A DNA stretch of 64,000 nt. Origin: Nereida sp. MMG025 (GTDB taxonomy: Bacteria; Pseudomonadota; Alphaproteobacteria; Rhodobacterales; Rhodobacteraceae). The notes under the pieces were generated by a model, which was not told the origin of the DNA, made no database searches, and worked only from the letters and a program-made list of their open reading frames with translations. Where the stretch lies: positions 239,001-303,000 of the forward strand of contig NZ_JAKFZN010000002.1 of the NCBI RefSeq assembly GCF_021654165.1. Reading direction: 5' to 3'. Positions 44,961 through 53,861 of this stretch are shown here, in pieces. How positions within the stretch are numbered: position 1 is the stretch's first letter; the number at the start of each line of letters is the position of its first letter. A program made the translations under genes and the position numbers.

Positions 44961-46604
44961 TCACATCTTCTTCACGGCTGCGTCGCCGATATTATCAACT
45001 CCTCGTTGGTCCAGCAGATTGGTAAGCCAATCGGGGTCCATCTCGGGAACAGATGAAAGCAACAGATCCGTGTAGGGATGATGCGGCGGCTGGAACATCT
45101 GGTCCTTGGACCCTTGTTCTACCACCTTGCCATCCTTCATCACCACCACTTCATCCGCAATGGATTTTACCGTTGCAAGGTCATGGGTGATGAACATGTA
45201 AGATAGGTTCAGTTCATCCTGCAGCTTGGCCAGCAGGCGCAAAATACCCTCGGCCACCAGTTGATCCAGGGCGCTTGTCACCTCGTCACAAATGATGAAT
45301 TTCGGTTCTGCGGCCAAAGCACGGGCGATGCCGATCCGCTGTTTTTGACCACCCGAAAGCTCTGATGGCAGGCGGTTGAAATACTCTGTCGGCTCAAGCT
45401 CGATCTGTTCAAGCAGATCATTGACGCGCTTGCGTTTGTCCTTGCCCGTCAGCCCCATGTAAAACTGAACAGGGCGTCCGATGGTTTCACCGATGCTGAC
45501 CCGCGGGTTCAATGCCGTATCCGCCATTTGATAAATCATCTGCGCCTGACGCAGCTGATCTTTGTTGCGCTGTTTATAACTCAGCGGAAGGGTCTGGCCG
45601 TCGAATTCAATGTGGCCGATGCGCGGCGGCAAAAGACCGGTGATGCACCGCGCGGCTGTTGATTTTCCGGACCCACTTTCGCCCACAACCGCAACTGTGC
45701 GCCCTGCGTGAATGTCAAAGCTGACATCATGCAACACATCGATCTTTCCATAGGCCGCTGTCACGTTGCGCACAGATACAACTGGCGTGGCACTTGTATT
45801 GATGGCTGGCTTTTGGGGGCGTTGAAAGCTGCGCACGGCCCAAAGGGATTTCGTATAATCCTCTTGGGGGTTGGCCAGCATCTCGCGTGTTTCCGCGGTT
45901 TCCACTTCGTCACCGCGCAGCAACACCTTGATACGGTCGGCCATCTGCGCCACCACCGCCAGATCATGGGTGATGTAAATTGCGGCTGTGTCAAAATCCT
46001 CAACGATTTTGCGGATCGCGGCCAGCACCTCAATCTGGGTTGTGACATCCAAAGCGGTTGTCGGCTCATCAAAGATAATCAGGTCGGGCCGACACGACAT
46101 CGCCATCGCGGTCATCGCACGTTGCAGCTGGCCACCTGACACCTGATGGGGATAACGAAAACCGATCTCTTGGGGATTGGGCAGGCGCAACCGTTCGTAC
46201 AGGTCCATCGCATCATCAGCGCTTTCGCCTTTCGACATAACGTTGTGCTGCGTGGGTGCTTCGGTGTGCTGGTCGATAATCTTATGGGCGGGATTGAAAC
46301 TGGCAGCCGCAGATTGCGCAACATACGCAATGCGCTTCCCAAGCAAGTCGCGTTTTACATCAGCAGAGGCATTGACCAGATCGATCCCGTCAAATTCAAC
46401 GGACCCTTCACTGATACGGCAGCCATCCCGCGTATAGCCCATCGCGGCAAGGCCCATGGTTGACTTGCCCGCCCCGCTTTCACCGATCAGGCCAAGAACT
46501 TCGCCTTTGGCCAGATCCAGATCAACGCCATTGATAATCGGGTTCCAGGTCTCATCACTGCGGCCTTCGATCTTGAGGCCCCGGATTTTCAAAAGTGTGC
46601 TCAT
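44961..46604 (-). CDS. Fused oligopeptide ABC transporter ATPase (DppD-DppF type)
   Basis: A 547-residue protein with two nucleotide-binding domains. NBD1: Walker A GLIGESGAGKST, signature VSGGQLQRAMTAMAM, Walker B LIIFDEPTTALD. NBD2 (from about 275): Walker A AVVGESGSGKST, signature LSGGQKQRIGIARAL, Walker B FIICDEVTSALD. The two subunits that are separate in the E. coli Dpp/Opp systems are fused here, as in other alphaproteobacterial peptide transporters. It overlaps the upstream permease by 4 bases. It powers import of the ligand captured by the binding protein. Confidence 0.96.
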   Translation of the reverse strand: MSTLLKIRGLKIEGRSDETWNPIINGVDLDLAKGEVLGLIGESGAGKSTMGLAAMGYTRDGCRISEGSVEFDGIDLVNASADVKRDLLGKRIAYVAQSAAASFNPAHKIIDQHTEAPTQHNVMSKGESADDAMDLYERLRLPNPQEIGFRYPHQVSGGQLQRAMTAMAMSCRPDLIIFDEPTTALDVTTQIEVLAAIRKIVEDFDTAAIYITHDLAVVAQMADRIKVLLRGDEVETAETREMLANPQEDYTKSLWAVRSFQRPQKPAINTSATPVVSVRNVTAAYGKIDVLHDVSFDIHAGRTVAVVGESGSGKSTAARCITGLLPPRIGHIEFDGQTLPLSYKQRNKDQLRQAQMIYQMADTALNPRVSIGETIGRPVQFYMGLTGKDKRKRVNDLLEQIELEPTEYFNRLPSELSGGQKQRIGIARALAAEPKFIICDEVTSALDQLVAEGILRLLAKLQDELNLSYMFITHDLATVKSIADEVVVMKDGKVVEQGSKDQMFQPPHHPYTDLLLSSVPEMDPDWLTNLLDQRGVDNIGDAAVKKM

Positions 46605-47779
46605 GACTTCAATCCCGATGACCTGTGCAGCATCCAGTCCACCACGAAATTCACGGCCACGGTCAGTAGCGCAATCGCGCCTGCCGCCAGCAACGGGGCC
46701 GCAGCAACCTGCGGGGCAAATGCGGCAAAGTTCACAAATTGCGCCAAGTCACGCACCATTGTGCCCCAGTCCGCCAGCGGCGGCTGAATGCCCACGCCAA
46801 GAAATGACAGCGACGCAATCGTCAGGAACACAAAACAAAAGCGCAGGCCAAATTCGGCCAGCAAAGGGGCCGTCGCGTTTGGCAGGATTTCTTTGAAGAT
46901 CAGATACCCAAGCCCTTCGCCACGCAATTTCGCAGCTTCGATGTAATCCATCACAACGATATTGTAACCAACCGCACGCGCCAAACGGTAGACGCGCGTG
47001 CTGTCAATCACCGCGATGATCACAACCATAAAGGCCGTCAAAGGAATGCCCAACTGGGGTGCCCAAACGCTTGCGATGGTCATCAACAGCAATGCAAAAA
47101 TAAGCGACGGGATCGCCATAAGCACATCAACTGCACGGCTGAAAATCTGATCAAACCATCCCTGAAGAACCGCAGACAAGAACCCAAAGGTACAGCCGAT
47201 GAAAAACGCAAGACAGGTTGTCGCAAAGGCAATGCCAACGGTGTTCTGCGCGCCATAGATCAGACGGCTCAGAAGGTCGCGGCCAAGCTGGTCGGTGCCT
47301 AGCGGGAAGTCAGGATTGCCACCGATGGCAGGATCGCCACCCGGCACGATATTGGCCGCTACGCCTTGGATGATTTCGTCTTGGCCATAAGGTGCGATGA
47401 CCCCTGCAAAGACCGCCGCAAATGCGTAAACAAGGATCGTCAGAATACCAAATGACGCGGTCAGGGGCATCGAGCGAAACAACTTGCGCGAACCTTGTGT
47501 GCCAACCACACGCCCGAAGATCCGAAAAAGCCAGCCCGCGACCGCAAACGCCGCAAAGCCCTGAACTGCCCAACGAAAAAAGACCGCGCCGTCCTGTAGA
47601 TAAAGCCACAGCCCACCCATAAGAGCCGCGCCGCCCAAAATGTAGCCAAAGGCGCTGGCGTAAGGCATATCACGAAAGAAGGGCGCATTTGACGTGGATG
47701 CCTGCCCCAAAAAGCGAAACAGCCAGGCAACGACCGCAATCGCAATCAGAGCCACCAGAACAGAGACGATCGGACTCAT
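46601..47779 (-). CDS. Peptide ABC transporter permease (DppC-like) with duplicated N-terminus
   Basis: A 392-residue inner-membrane permease. The normal BPD domain occupies about residues 165-385 (LGTDQLGRDLLSRLIYGAQN, the EAA-like loop YIEAAKLRGEGLGYLIFKEI). The usual N-terminal helix and segment FRSMPLTASFGILTI are at about 101-115. Before it lies about 80 residues that repeat the same pattern: WLFRFLG at 19-25 versus WLFRIFG at 83-89, and FFRDMPYASAFGY at 34-46 versus LFRSMPLTASFGI at 100-112. Typical DppC proteins are about 300 residues, so this extra pair of helices is unusual. It overlaps the dppDF gene by 4 bases and the dppB gene by 4 bases. Confidence 0.92.
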   Translation of the reverse strand: MSPIVSVLVALIAIAVVAWLFRFLGQASTSNAPFFRDMPYASAFGYILGGAALMGGLWLYLQDGAVFFRWAVQGFAAFAVAGWLFRIFGRVVGTQGSRKLFRSMPLTASFGILTILVYAFAAVFAGVIAPYGQDEIIQGVAANIVPGGDPAIGGNPDFPLGTDQLGRDLLSRLIYGAQNTVGIAFATTCLAFFIGCTFGFLSAVLQGWFDQIFSRAVDVLMAIPSLIFALLLMTIASVWAPQLGIPLTAFMVVIIAVIDSTRVYRLARAVGYNIVVMDYIEAAKLRGEGLGYLIFKEILPNATAPLLAEFGLRFCFVFLTIASLSFLGVGIQPPLADWGTMVRDLAQFVNFAAFAPQVAAAPLLAAGAIALLTVAVNFVVDWMLHRSSGLKS

Positions 47780-48774
47780 TTAGGGTGCCTCAGACGCGGA
47801 TTGGATAGGATCGACATTATATCGGCCGTCAGGTTCAGCAAAATATAGGCACTGGCAAACAGAAGACAGCAGGCCTGCACGACGGGGATATCACGCAGCT
47901 TCACGCTATCGACAAACAGCTGGCCAATGCCCGGATAGACAAAAACAGTCTCGACCACGACCACCCCTGTGATCAGATAAGCAAGGTTCAAAGCGATCAC
48001 ATTGATGATTGGCGCAAGCGCATTTGGCAGGGCGTGCTTTACGATCACGCGCAACGGGTTGATGCCCTTCAGCCGCGCCATCTCGATATACGGAGAGGCC
48101 AGCAAGTTGATAATCGCCGCCCGCGTCATCCGCATCATGTGGGCTGTGACGACAAGTGTCAGTGTAAGCGCGGGCAAAAGAGTGCGCTCTAACCGCTCTG
48201 AAAAGCTCATCCCGTCGAAAATGTTGGACAGGCTTGGCAAGATAGGGTTCAAAACCGCCAGCAGCAGGATCAGAATGTAGGCCAAGAAAAACTCGGGGCT
48301 GGAGATGCTGGACAGTGTGAAAATATTCGCGGCACGATCAAACACTGTTTCGCGATAAAGCGCGGCCAACACCCCGAGGAATACAGCAAGCGGAACAGCG
48401 ATGGCTGCAGTCACACCCGCCAAAAACATCGTATTTTCAAAACGCGGCGCAATCGTGCTTGCCACAGTACCCATATTGGCGTTGGCGTCCGATCCTGCAA
48501 AGGCCGCGAAATTCGCAGATGCAAAACTGGTGCCCAGATCACCTTGAACAGCGCCGCCAAGCCATTGGAAATATCGCGTAACAGGGTGCTGATCCAGTCC
48601 TAGGTCCTGACGGATCGCAGCAACCGCTTCAGGAGTCGCACCTTGGCCCAGAATACTTTGCGCAAAGTCGCCTGGCAAAAGATTGACCGCAGTGAAAATA
48701 ACAACAGACACGACCAAAAGCGTCAAAAGGCCAAGCGCCAAACGCTGTAAAATAATCCGTGTAACAGTTCCCAA
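47776..48774 (-). CDS. Peptide ABC transporter permease (DppB-like)
   Basis: A 332-residue permease, the first gene of the transporter operon. It has the DppB N-terminal helix (LALGLLTLLVVSVVIFTAVN, about residues 12-31), LPGDFAQSILGQGATPEAV and the cytoplasmic loop MARLKGINPLRVIVKHALPN that contacts the ATPase. The start is TTG 48774, preceded by GGGGAAG at the right distance; no ATG is available. The inner-membrane channel is formed with the DppC-like partner. A TTG start may lower expression of the first gene. Confidence 0.93.
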   Translation of the reverse strand: MGTVTRIILQRLALGLLTLLVVSVVIFTAVNLLPGDFAQSILGQGATPEAVAAIRQDLGLDQHPVTRYFQWLGGAVQGDLGTSFASANFAAFAGSDANANMGTVASTIAPRFENTMFLAGVTAAIAVPLAVFLGVLAALYRETVFDRAANIFTLSSISSPEFFLAYILILLLAVLNPILPSLSNIFDGMSFSERLERTLLPALTLTLVVTAHMMRMTRAAIINLLASPYIEMARLKGINPLRVIVKHALPNALAPIINVIALNLAYLITGVVVVETVFVYPGIGQLFVDSVKLRDIPVVQACCLLFASAYILLNLTADIMSILSNPRLRHPK

Positions 48775-48833
48775 AAAACTTCCCCGTTGGCGTCTCGCCT
48801 TGGCCTAAGGGTAACGGCTGAGACTCGCTTGTA

Positions 48834-48859
48834 AACCCCGTGCGCGGAAAAGCGGGGTT
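48834..48859 (-). terminator. Weak stem-loop after pip
   Basis: AACCCCG (48834-48840) pairs with CGGGGTT (48853-48859), with a 12-base loop. It lies past the pip stop on the minus strand and before dppB. Only a short U-run (TTT) follows, so it is a weak terminator at best. The remaining bases of the 91-base gap between dppB and pip contain nothing recognisable. Confidence 0.4.
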
Positions 48860-48865
48860 AATGCA

Positions 48866-49843
48866 CTAAGCGTCTTGCGTGCCGATGCGATCCATAATGC
48901 GCACCAACTCTTCACTGATACCCGTTTCGGACAATGCATGTCCAGCGCGCGCCACCAGTTTGATTTCGGCCGAAGGCCACGCCTTGGCAAGGTTAAACGC
49001 CGACACAGGCGGGCAAATCATATCATAGCGACCCTGAACGATAGACGCAGGAATACCATGCAGAATTTCAATGTTCTTCATGATCTGCCCATCTTCTTTC
49101 AGAAAGCCCGCGTTCATGAAGTAATGATTTTCAAGCCGTGAGAACGCCCGCGCATATTCGGCCGGGGCCTCGCCACCGGGACCATCATTATGGATGCTGG
49201 CCAGCGCGTTTTCCCATGACGCCCACGCCCGGGCATAGCGCACCTCTTGGATCATATCGCCCGAAAACAGGCGCCTGTGATAGGCGGCAATCATATCATC
49301 GCGTTCATCTTCGGGGATCAGACGCTCGAACCGGTCCCAAAGATCGGGATAAAACATCGCGGCGCCGCCATTATAAAACCAGTCCAGTTCGGCCTTGGTC
49401 ATCAAGAACACGCCACGCAGCACCAGATGGCGGACATAGTCGGGATGGGATTGGGCATAGATCAACGCCAGCGTCGCCCCCCAACTGCCGCCAAAGACGA
49501 CCCACCGATTAATCGCCAAAGTCTCACGGATTTTTTCGATATCACGCACCAGATGCCAGGTTGTGTTGGCCTCAACACTGGCGTGCGGTCGCGAGCGACC
49601 ACACCCGCGTTGATCAAACAGGATGATACGATACACCTCTGGGTCGAAGTAACGGCGCATCGTGGGGCTACATCCACCTCCCGGACCACCGTGCAAAACC
49701 ACAACAGGCTGGCCGAGCGGATTGCCGCATTGCTCAACATAGACCTTGTGCCCATCGCCCACATCCAGCATCCGCTGATCAAAGGGATCAATCGGCGGGT
49801 GCAAATGCGACAAAGCGCGGCGGGGGGACGAGAATTTATCCAT
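48866..49843 (-). CDS. pip: Proline iminopeptidase (alpha/beta hydrolase)
   Basis: A 325-residue alpha/beta-hydrolase that removes N-terminal proline from peptides. The family motif HGGPGGGCSPTM (oxyanion side), the nucleophile elbow GGSWGATLAL (catalytic Ser), an Asp in GRYDMICPP and the histidine in RAGHALSE give a full triad. I start at ATG 49843 (MDKFSSPRRALSHLHPP); the frame can extend to 49960 but with hydrophobic, poorly conserved residues and inside the divergent ubiG promoter region. It is divergent from ubiG. A role with the neighbouring peptide importer (releasing proline from imported peptides) is plausible. Confidence 0.92.
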   Translation of the reverse strand: MDKFSSPRRALSHLHPPIDPFDQRMLDVGDGHKVYVEQCGNPLGQPVVVLHGGPGGGCSPTMRRYFDPEVYRIILFDQRGCGRSRPHASVEANTTWHLVRDIEKIRETLAINRWVVFGGSWGATLALIYAQSHPDYVRHLVLRGVFLMTKAELDWFYNGGAAMFYPDLWDRFERLIPEDERDDMIAAYHRRLFSGDMIQEVRYARAWASWENALASIHNDGPGGEAPAEYARAFSRLENHYFMNAGFLKEDGQIMKNIEILHGIPASIVQGRYDMICPPVSAFNLAKAWPSAEIKLVARAGHALSETGISEELVRIMDRIGTQDA

Positions 49844-49917
49844 ATTCAACCTATATAAGCCGAAAGCGAAAGCTGCCACGTTGATCTGACAGAAAAAATA
49901 GATTGGGAATCTTGCAT

Positions 49918-50676
49918 ATGACCACCGCACCGCAAACTGCACAAACAACCGTTGATCCATCAGAGATTGCCAAGTTTGAGGCGATGGCGGCAGAATGGTG
50001 GGATCCCAATGGCAAATTCAAGCCGCTTCACATGCTTAACCCATGTCGCCTGGATTATATCACCCGTCAAATTGCCAGCGAATTCGGACGTGATCTGTCC
50101 ACCGATCGTCCGTTCGAGGGGCTGCGCATTCTCGATATCGGCTGTGGCGGCGGGCTGTTGTGCGAACCGATGGCTCGTTTAGGGGCTACTGTTGTTGGCG
50201 CGGACGCCGCCGAACGCAACATTCCCGTCGCGCAGGTGCATGCCGAACAGGCAGGGTTGGAAATTGACTACCGTTTCACAACAGCCGAAGCGATGGCTGA
50301 AGCCGGCGAACAATTTGATGTGGTTCTGAACATGGAAGTCGTCGAACACGTCGCCGACCCTCTTGCTTACCTTACGGCCTGTCAGCAACTTCTCAAACCC
50401 GGCGGGCTGCAAGTATGCTCCACGCTTAATCGCAATCCCAAAAGCTATGTGATGGCCATCATCGGGGCTGAACACATCATGCGTTGGCTGCCCAAGGGCA
50501 CCCATGAGTGGTCCAAATTCATTACCCCAGACGAGTTGTTTGAACTGCTCAAATCGTCTGGGATGACGCCCGTGGATCGTAAGGGGTTTGTATTCAATCC
50601 ACTTGGGTGGTCATGGTCGATTTCGGATCGCGACCTCAGCGTGAATTACGTTACCGCATCCATTAAGCCCGACTAG
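49918..50676 (+). CDS. ubiG: Ubiquinone biosynthesis O-methyltransferase
   Basis: A 252-residue SAM-dependent methyltransferase that performs both O-methylations in ubiquinone synthesis. The SAM site is [39 protein letters not shown] at the N-terminus and [12 protein letters not shown] near the C-terminus are typical UbiG. I start at ATG 49918; a TTG at 49903 adds five residues. Its stop shares a CTAG with the convergent MarR gene at 50673-50676. Confidence 0.95.
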   Translation: MTTAPQTAQTTVDPSEIAKFEAMAAEWWDPNGKFKPLHMLNPCRLDYITRQIASEFGRDLSTDRPFEGLRILDIGCGGGLLCEPMARLGATVVGADAAERNIPVAQVHAEQAGLEIDYRFTTAEAMAEAGEQFDVVLNMEVVEHVADPLAYLTACQQLLKPGGLQVCSTLNRNPKSYVMAIIGAEHIMRWLPKGTHEWSKFITPDELFELLKSSGMTPVDRKGFVFNPLGWSWSISDRDLSVNYVTASIKPD

Positions 50677-51116
50677 GTCACCTGACTTAACATGATCCGC
50701 ATCTCGCGCAGGACGGGCAATACCGTCCTGAGCTTTTCACTGCCGATTTCGTTGACGAAAGTGTCGATGACGGGTTGAAGCGCCTGCCATGCGGCGTCGC
50801 GTGCAGCACGGCCCGAAGGGCTCAGCGCAACTTGTTTGCGCCGCGCATCGTCCCAATCGGGGCGAATGTGCACGTATCCCATCCATTCAAGCTTATTAAG
50901 CGTGTTCGTCATCGCACCGCGCGTCACTTTGAACGTCTGGGCCAGCTGCGCGGGTGTTCTCTCGCCGCTGCTGACGGCCAGATGGTTCAAAACGGTGAAA
51001 TGAGAAAGCTCCATCCCCGCAGGCAGCGTTTTGGCCACACGGTTGCGCAACATCTGATCGACAGTCAAAAGCTCTGTAAAAAGTGCGGCGCCAAAGCCGT
51101 CTGCGGCGGTACTCAT
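50673..51116 (-). CDS. MarR-family transcriptional regulator
   Basis: A 147-residue winged-helix regulator. The DNA-binding segment contains [20 protein letters not shown] and the wing around [18 protein letters not shown], which match MarR proteins. These bind as dimers to palindromes and often respond to phenolic ligands. I start at ATG 51116, which overlaps the amidase stop as ATGA; this places it as the downstream member of the grxC-amidase operon. The ligand and targets are not evident. Confidence 0.88.
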   Translation of the reverse strand: MSTAADGFGAALFTELLTVDQMLRNRVAKTLPAGMELSHFTVLNHLAVSSGERTPAQLAQTFKVTRGAMTNTLNKLEWMGYVHIRPDWDDARRKQVALSPSGRAARDAAWQALQPVIDTFVNEIGSEKLRTVLPVLREMRIMLSQVT

Positions 51117-51931
51117 TCTGGGCCTTCGAAGCTGGTGTTCTGGGACCACGCGGGGATGCGTGCCCTTACTTTAGATACGTCTTCAAGATTAATTTCAACT
51201 GAGGTGACACCTGTTTGCGTCCCCCCATCGGCCAAAATACGACCCCATGGATCAATAATCATCGAATGCCCAAATGTTTGGCGCCCACCGTGATCGCCCG
51301 TTTGTGCAGGCGCCAGAATGAATGCTCCCGTTTCGATGGCGCGCGCTCGCAACAGCGGCTCCCAATGGGCAGCACCTGTCACTTGCGAAAAGGCAGACGG
51401 CACCGTGATGATCTGCGCGCCGGATTGCGCCAAGGCACGAAACAGATAGGGAAAACGAAGATCATAGCATATGGTTAATCCGGTTTTCACGCCGCCTACG
51501 TCTGTTATGACCGCGCGGCCCCCCGGGCGGTAGCCTTTGGATTCATGATAGCTTTCATGATCCGAGACTTGCACATCGAACATATGCATTTTGTCATACG
51601 TCGACTTGATGTTGCCATCGGGACCAATCATGAAACTCCGGTTCGCAAATCGCCCATCGGGATCATCAGTCTTAACAGCAAGTGATCCGATCAAAACAGA
51701 CACAGCGGCCTGTCGCGCCTTGGCACGGATTGCGGCCAAAGTGATGTCATCTTCGGGATGCTTCAAAACCGCGTCTTGATGTGCGCGGCTGCTGGATACG
51801 CAATTCGTGACCTCAGGCGTCAAAACAAACTGCGCACCCGACGAAATTGCGCAGTCCAATAGGGCAAGGGTCCGAGAAAGATTCTCCTGCGGATCATCGC
51901 CCGACGTCAGTTGAACAAGTGAGACTTTCAC
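51113..51931 (-). CDS. Carbon-nitrogen hydrolase family amidase (Nit1-like)
   Basis: A 272-residue nitrilase-superfamily enzyme. The Glu-Lys-Cys triad is visible: Glu in FVLTPEVTN (about residue 40), Lys in STYDKMHMFD (about 113), and Cys in GLTICYDLRFP (about 154). The pattern is close to the Nit1 group, whose members hydrolyse deaminated glutathione, which fits its neighbour grxC. Omega-amidase or another amide substrate is possible. It overlaps grxC by 4 bases and the MarR gene by 4 bases, forming one operon. Confidence 0.88.
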   Translation of the reverse strand: MKVSLVQLTSGDDPQENLSRTLALLDCAISSGAQFVLTPEVTNCVSSSRAHQDAVLKHPEDDITLAAIRAKARQAAVSVLIGSLAVKTDDPDGRFANRSFMIGPDGNIKSTYDKMHMFDVQVSDHESYHESKGYRPGGRAVITDVGGVKTGLTICYDLRFPYLFRALAQSGAQIITVPSAFSQVTGAAHWEPLLRARAIETGAFILAPAQTGDHGGRQTFGHSMIIDPWGRILADGGTQTGVTSVEINLEDVSKVRARIPAWSQNTSFEGPE

Positions 51932-52185
51932 GCCGACAAAAGTGCGTCCAGTTTGCCCGCCCGATCAAGTGCAAACAGATCATCACACCCACCAACATGG
52001 GTATCCCCGATAAAGATTTGCGGCACTGTGCGCCCACCATTTGCGCGTTGGATCATCTCGGGTTTGCGTGCGGGATTGGCAAGCACGTCAATCTCGGCAA
52101 AGCTGACACCTTTTTGGGAAAGCAGGCGTTTGGCCGCATGGCAAAATCCGCAAAGCGGGGATGTATAGATTTCTACAGGTTGCAT
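51928..52185 (-). CDS. grxC: Glutaredoxin 3
   Basis: An 85-residue glutaredoxin with the CxxC active site in TSPLCGFCHAAKRLL (residues 8-22) and the glutathione-binding TVPQIFIGDTHVGGCDDL. It reduces disulfides and glutathionylated proteins. I start at ATG 52185 (MQPVEIYT), where GGAG lies nine bases upstream; ATGs further upstream would add non-conserved residues. It begins the grxC-amidase-MarR operon and follows comF after 32 bases. Confidence 0.93.
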   Translation of the reverse strand: MQPVEIYTSPLCGFCHAAKRLLSQKGVSFAEIDVLANPARKPEMIQRANGGRTVPQIFIGDTHVGGCDDLFALDRAGKLDALLSA

Positions 52186-52217
52186 GTTTTGTCGCTCCAT
52201 ATCGTGTTGAGCGATAC

Positions 52218-52937
52218 TTAGGCGTCTTTCATCACCCGCGCTAGGGTCACGACACATACATCGCGGGCGCGTGAGGCGCGCAAGACCTCGGTCGCTGCGG
52301 CCAAGGTCGCCCCTGATGTCATGACGTCATCGACCAAAAGAACGCGCCGCCCCGCAACACGATGCGCGCGTCTGGGATGCAAACTGATCGCCCCGTCCAA
52401 GGTGGCAAAGCGATCATCGCGCGAAAGACCATCAAGGCTTGGTGTCTTTTTGTGCCGCACCAGTACATCGGGGCAGTGGGCCAGGTCCAACTCTCTTGCC
52501 AATTCACGTGCCAATTCAGCAGACTGGTTATATTTACGTTTGAAAAAGCGGCTCCAATGCAGCGGAATAGGCACAATCAGGGTGCTACGGTCCACAAGCG
52601 GCTTGGCAACGCCTGCCATCCATTTGGCGGCGGGTTTGGCCAAATCAATCCTGTCGCCATGCTTGAGTTGAAGGACCAGTTTACGCCCTTTTCCCGAATA
52701 TCTTATCGCACTGCGCCCCCGTGACCACGGCCGCACGATACGTATGCAGTCGTCACACTTGAGGGCTGTTTCGCTGTCATCTGCGTGGGGGAGTGAAGCA
52801 CCACAACAATCGCAAATCGTTCCTGTCAGGAAGTCTGTCTCGGACCAACATGCACCACAAAGAGCGAAGTCCGTTTCTGTCAAAGCCTCACAGGTCAGGC
52901 AATGACTTGGATAAATCAACCTTAGTGGGTTTTGCAT
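52218..52937 (-). CDS. ComF-family phosphoribosyltransferase-like protein
   Basis: A 239-residue protein with an N-terminal double zinc finger (CLTCEAL, CGACW, CDCCGAS, CDDCIRI, about residues 15-60) and a phosphoribosyltransferase-like fold ending in VLLVDDVMTSGATL. In some bacteria ComF helps DNA uptake; elsewhere its function is uncertain. Start at ATG 52937 with GGGAG upstream; a longer frame to 53180 is not supported. It is divergent from the methyltransferase gene and upstream of grxC. Confidence 0.9.
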   Translation of the reverse strand: MQNPLRLIYPSHCLTCEALTETDFALCGACWSETDFLTGTICDCCGASLPHADDSETALKCDDCIRIVRPWSRGRSAIRYSGKGRKLVLQLKHGDRIDLAKPAAKWMAGVAKPLVDRSTLIVPIPLHWSRFFKRKYNQSAELARELARELDLAHCPDVLVRHKKTPSLDGLSRDDRFATLDGAISLHPRRAHRVAGRRVLLVDDVMTSGATLAAATEVLRASRARDVCVVTLARVMKDA

Positions 52938-52964
52938 TTCTCCCGTCCTCTCTACATAAGGGGC

Positions 52965-53801
52965 ATGACGCCACCAAAACTCACTGATCGCACTCGTCTT
53001 TTGAAAAACCGTGCAAACCGCGTTGATCCCGACGCGCTGTTTTTGCACCGCGAAGCGATGAATGAGCTTAAAGAAAGACTCATTGAGGTTAACAGGACGT
53101 TTACAAAGCCAGCAATTGTCACCGGGCACCCCGATTTGTGGCAAGAGCTTATGCCCCAAGCGGTCATGACCGCCGATCAAGAAACGCTTGATCTAAAGCC
53201 GCACGCCCATGATCTCGTGATCCACGCAATGTCGCTGCATTGGGCGAACGACCCGATCGGGCAAATCATCCAGTGCCGAAATGCGCTCAAGCCAGATGGG
53301 CTGTTTTTGGGCGTTTTGTTCGGGGGGCAAACATTGCACGAATTGCGTGCGTGCTTGGCACAGGCCGAAGTTGCGATAACAGGTGGGCTATCGCCGCGGA
53401 TTGCCCCGATGGGTGAAGTGCGCGACTACGGTGCGCTTTTACAGCGTGCACAATTGGCGCTGCCCGTGGCCGATACGCTTCCTATTGCGACAAGCTATGG
53501 CTCTATGATCGCCTTGATGCATGACCTGCGCGCCATGGGCGAAGGCAACGCAATGACCGAACGGCGCAAATCATTTTCGCCAAAACGTCTTTTTGACGAA
53601 GCCGCCCGATTGTATGAAGCGAGCTATTCAACAGACGGTCGGATCGCCGCAACATTCGAATTTGTTTTCCTCACGGGGTGGGCCCCCGATGAAAGCCAGC
53701 AAAAACCCTTGCGGCCGGGGTCGGCAAAAACACGTCTGGCCGATGCGTTAAAGGTGCCCGAAACGAAACTTCCTAAGCCCGACAAACCGTTGAAAGATTG
53801 A
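52965..53801 (+). CDS. SAM-dependent methyltransferase (NDUFAF5-like)
   Basis: A 278-residue class I methyltransferase-like protein. Recognisable segments are LVIHAMSLHWANDPIGQI and NALKPDGLFLGVLFGGQTLHEL; it resembles the BioC/NDUFAF5 group, which in mitochondria hydroxylates an arginine of complex I subunit NDUFS7. The glycine-rich SAM motif is weak. I start at ATG 52965 with AAGGGGC upstream. A complex I role would parallel the NDUFA9-like gene at 1.3 kb, but the substrate is unproven. Confidence 0.75.
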   Translation: MTPPKLTDRTRLLKNRANRVDPDALFLHREAMNELKERLIEVNRTFTKPAIVTGHPDLWQELMPQAVMTADQETLDLKPHAHDLVIHAMSLHWANDPIGQIIQCRNALKPDGLFLGVLFGGQTLHELRACLAQAEVAITGGLSPRIAPMGEVRDYGALLQRAQLALPVADTLPIATSYGSMIALMHDLRAMGEGNAMTERRKSFSPKRLFDEAARLYEASYSTDGRIAATFEFVFLTGWAPDESQQKPLRPGSAKTRLADALKVPETKLPKPDKPLKD

Positions 53802-53861
53802 CCTGACGCAAAAAGCGGTTATCTCGCACGGTCTAGGGCGACAGAAAAACTGGATTAGACT

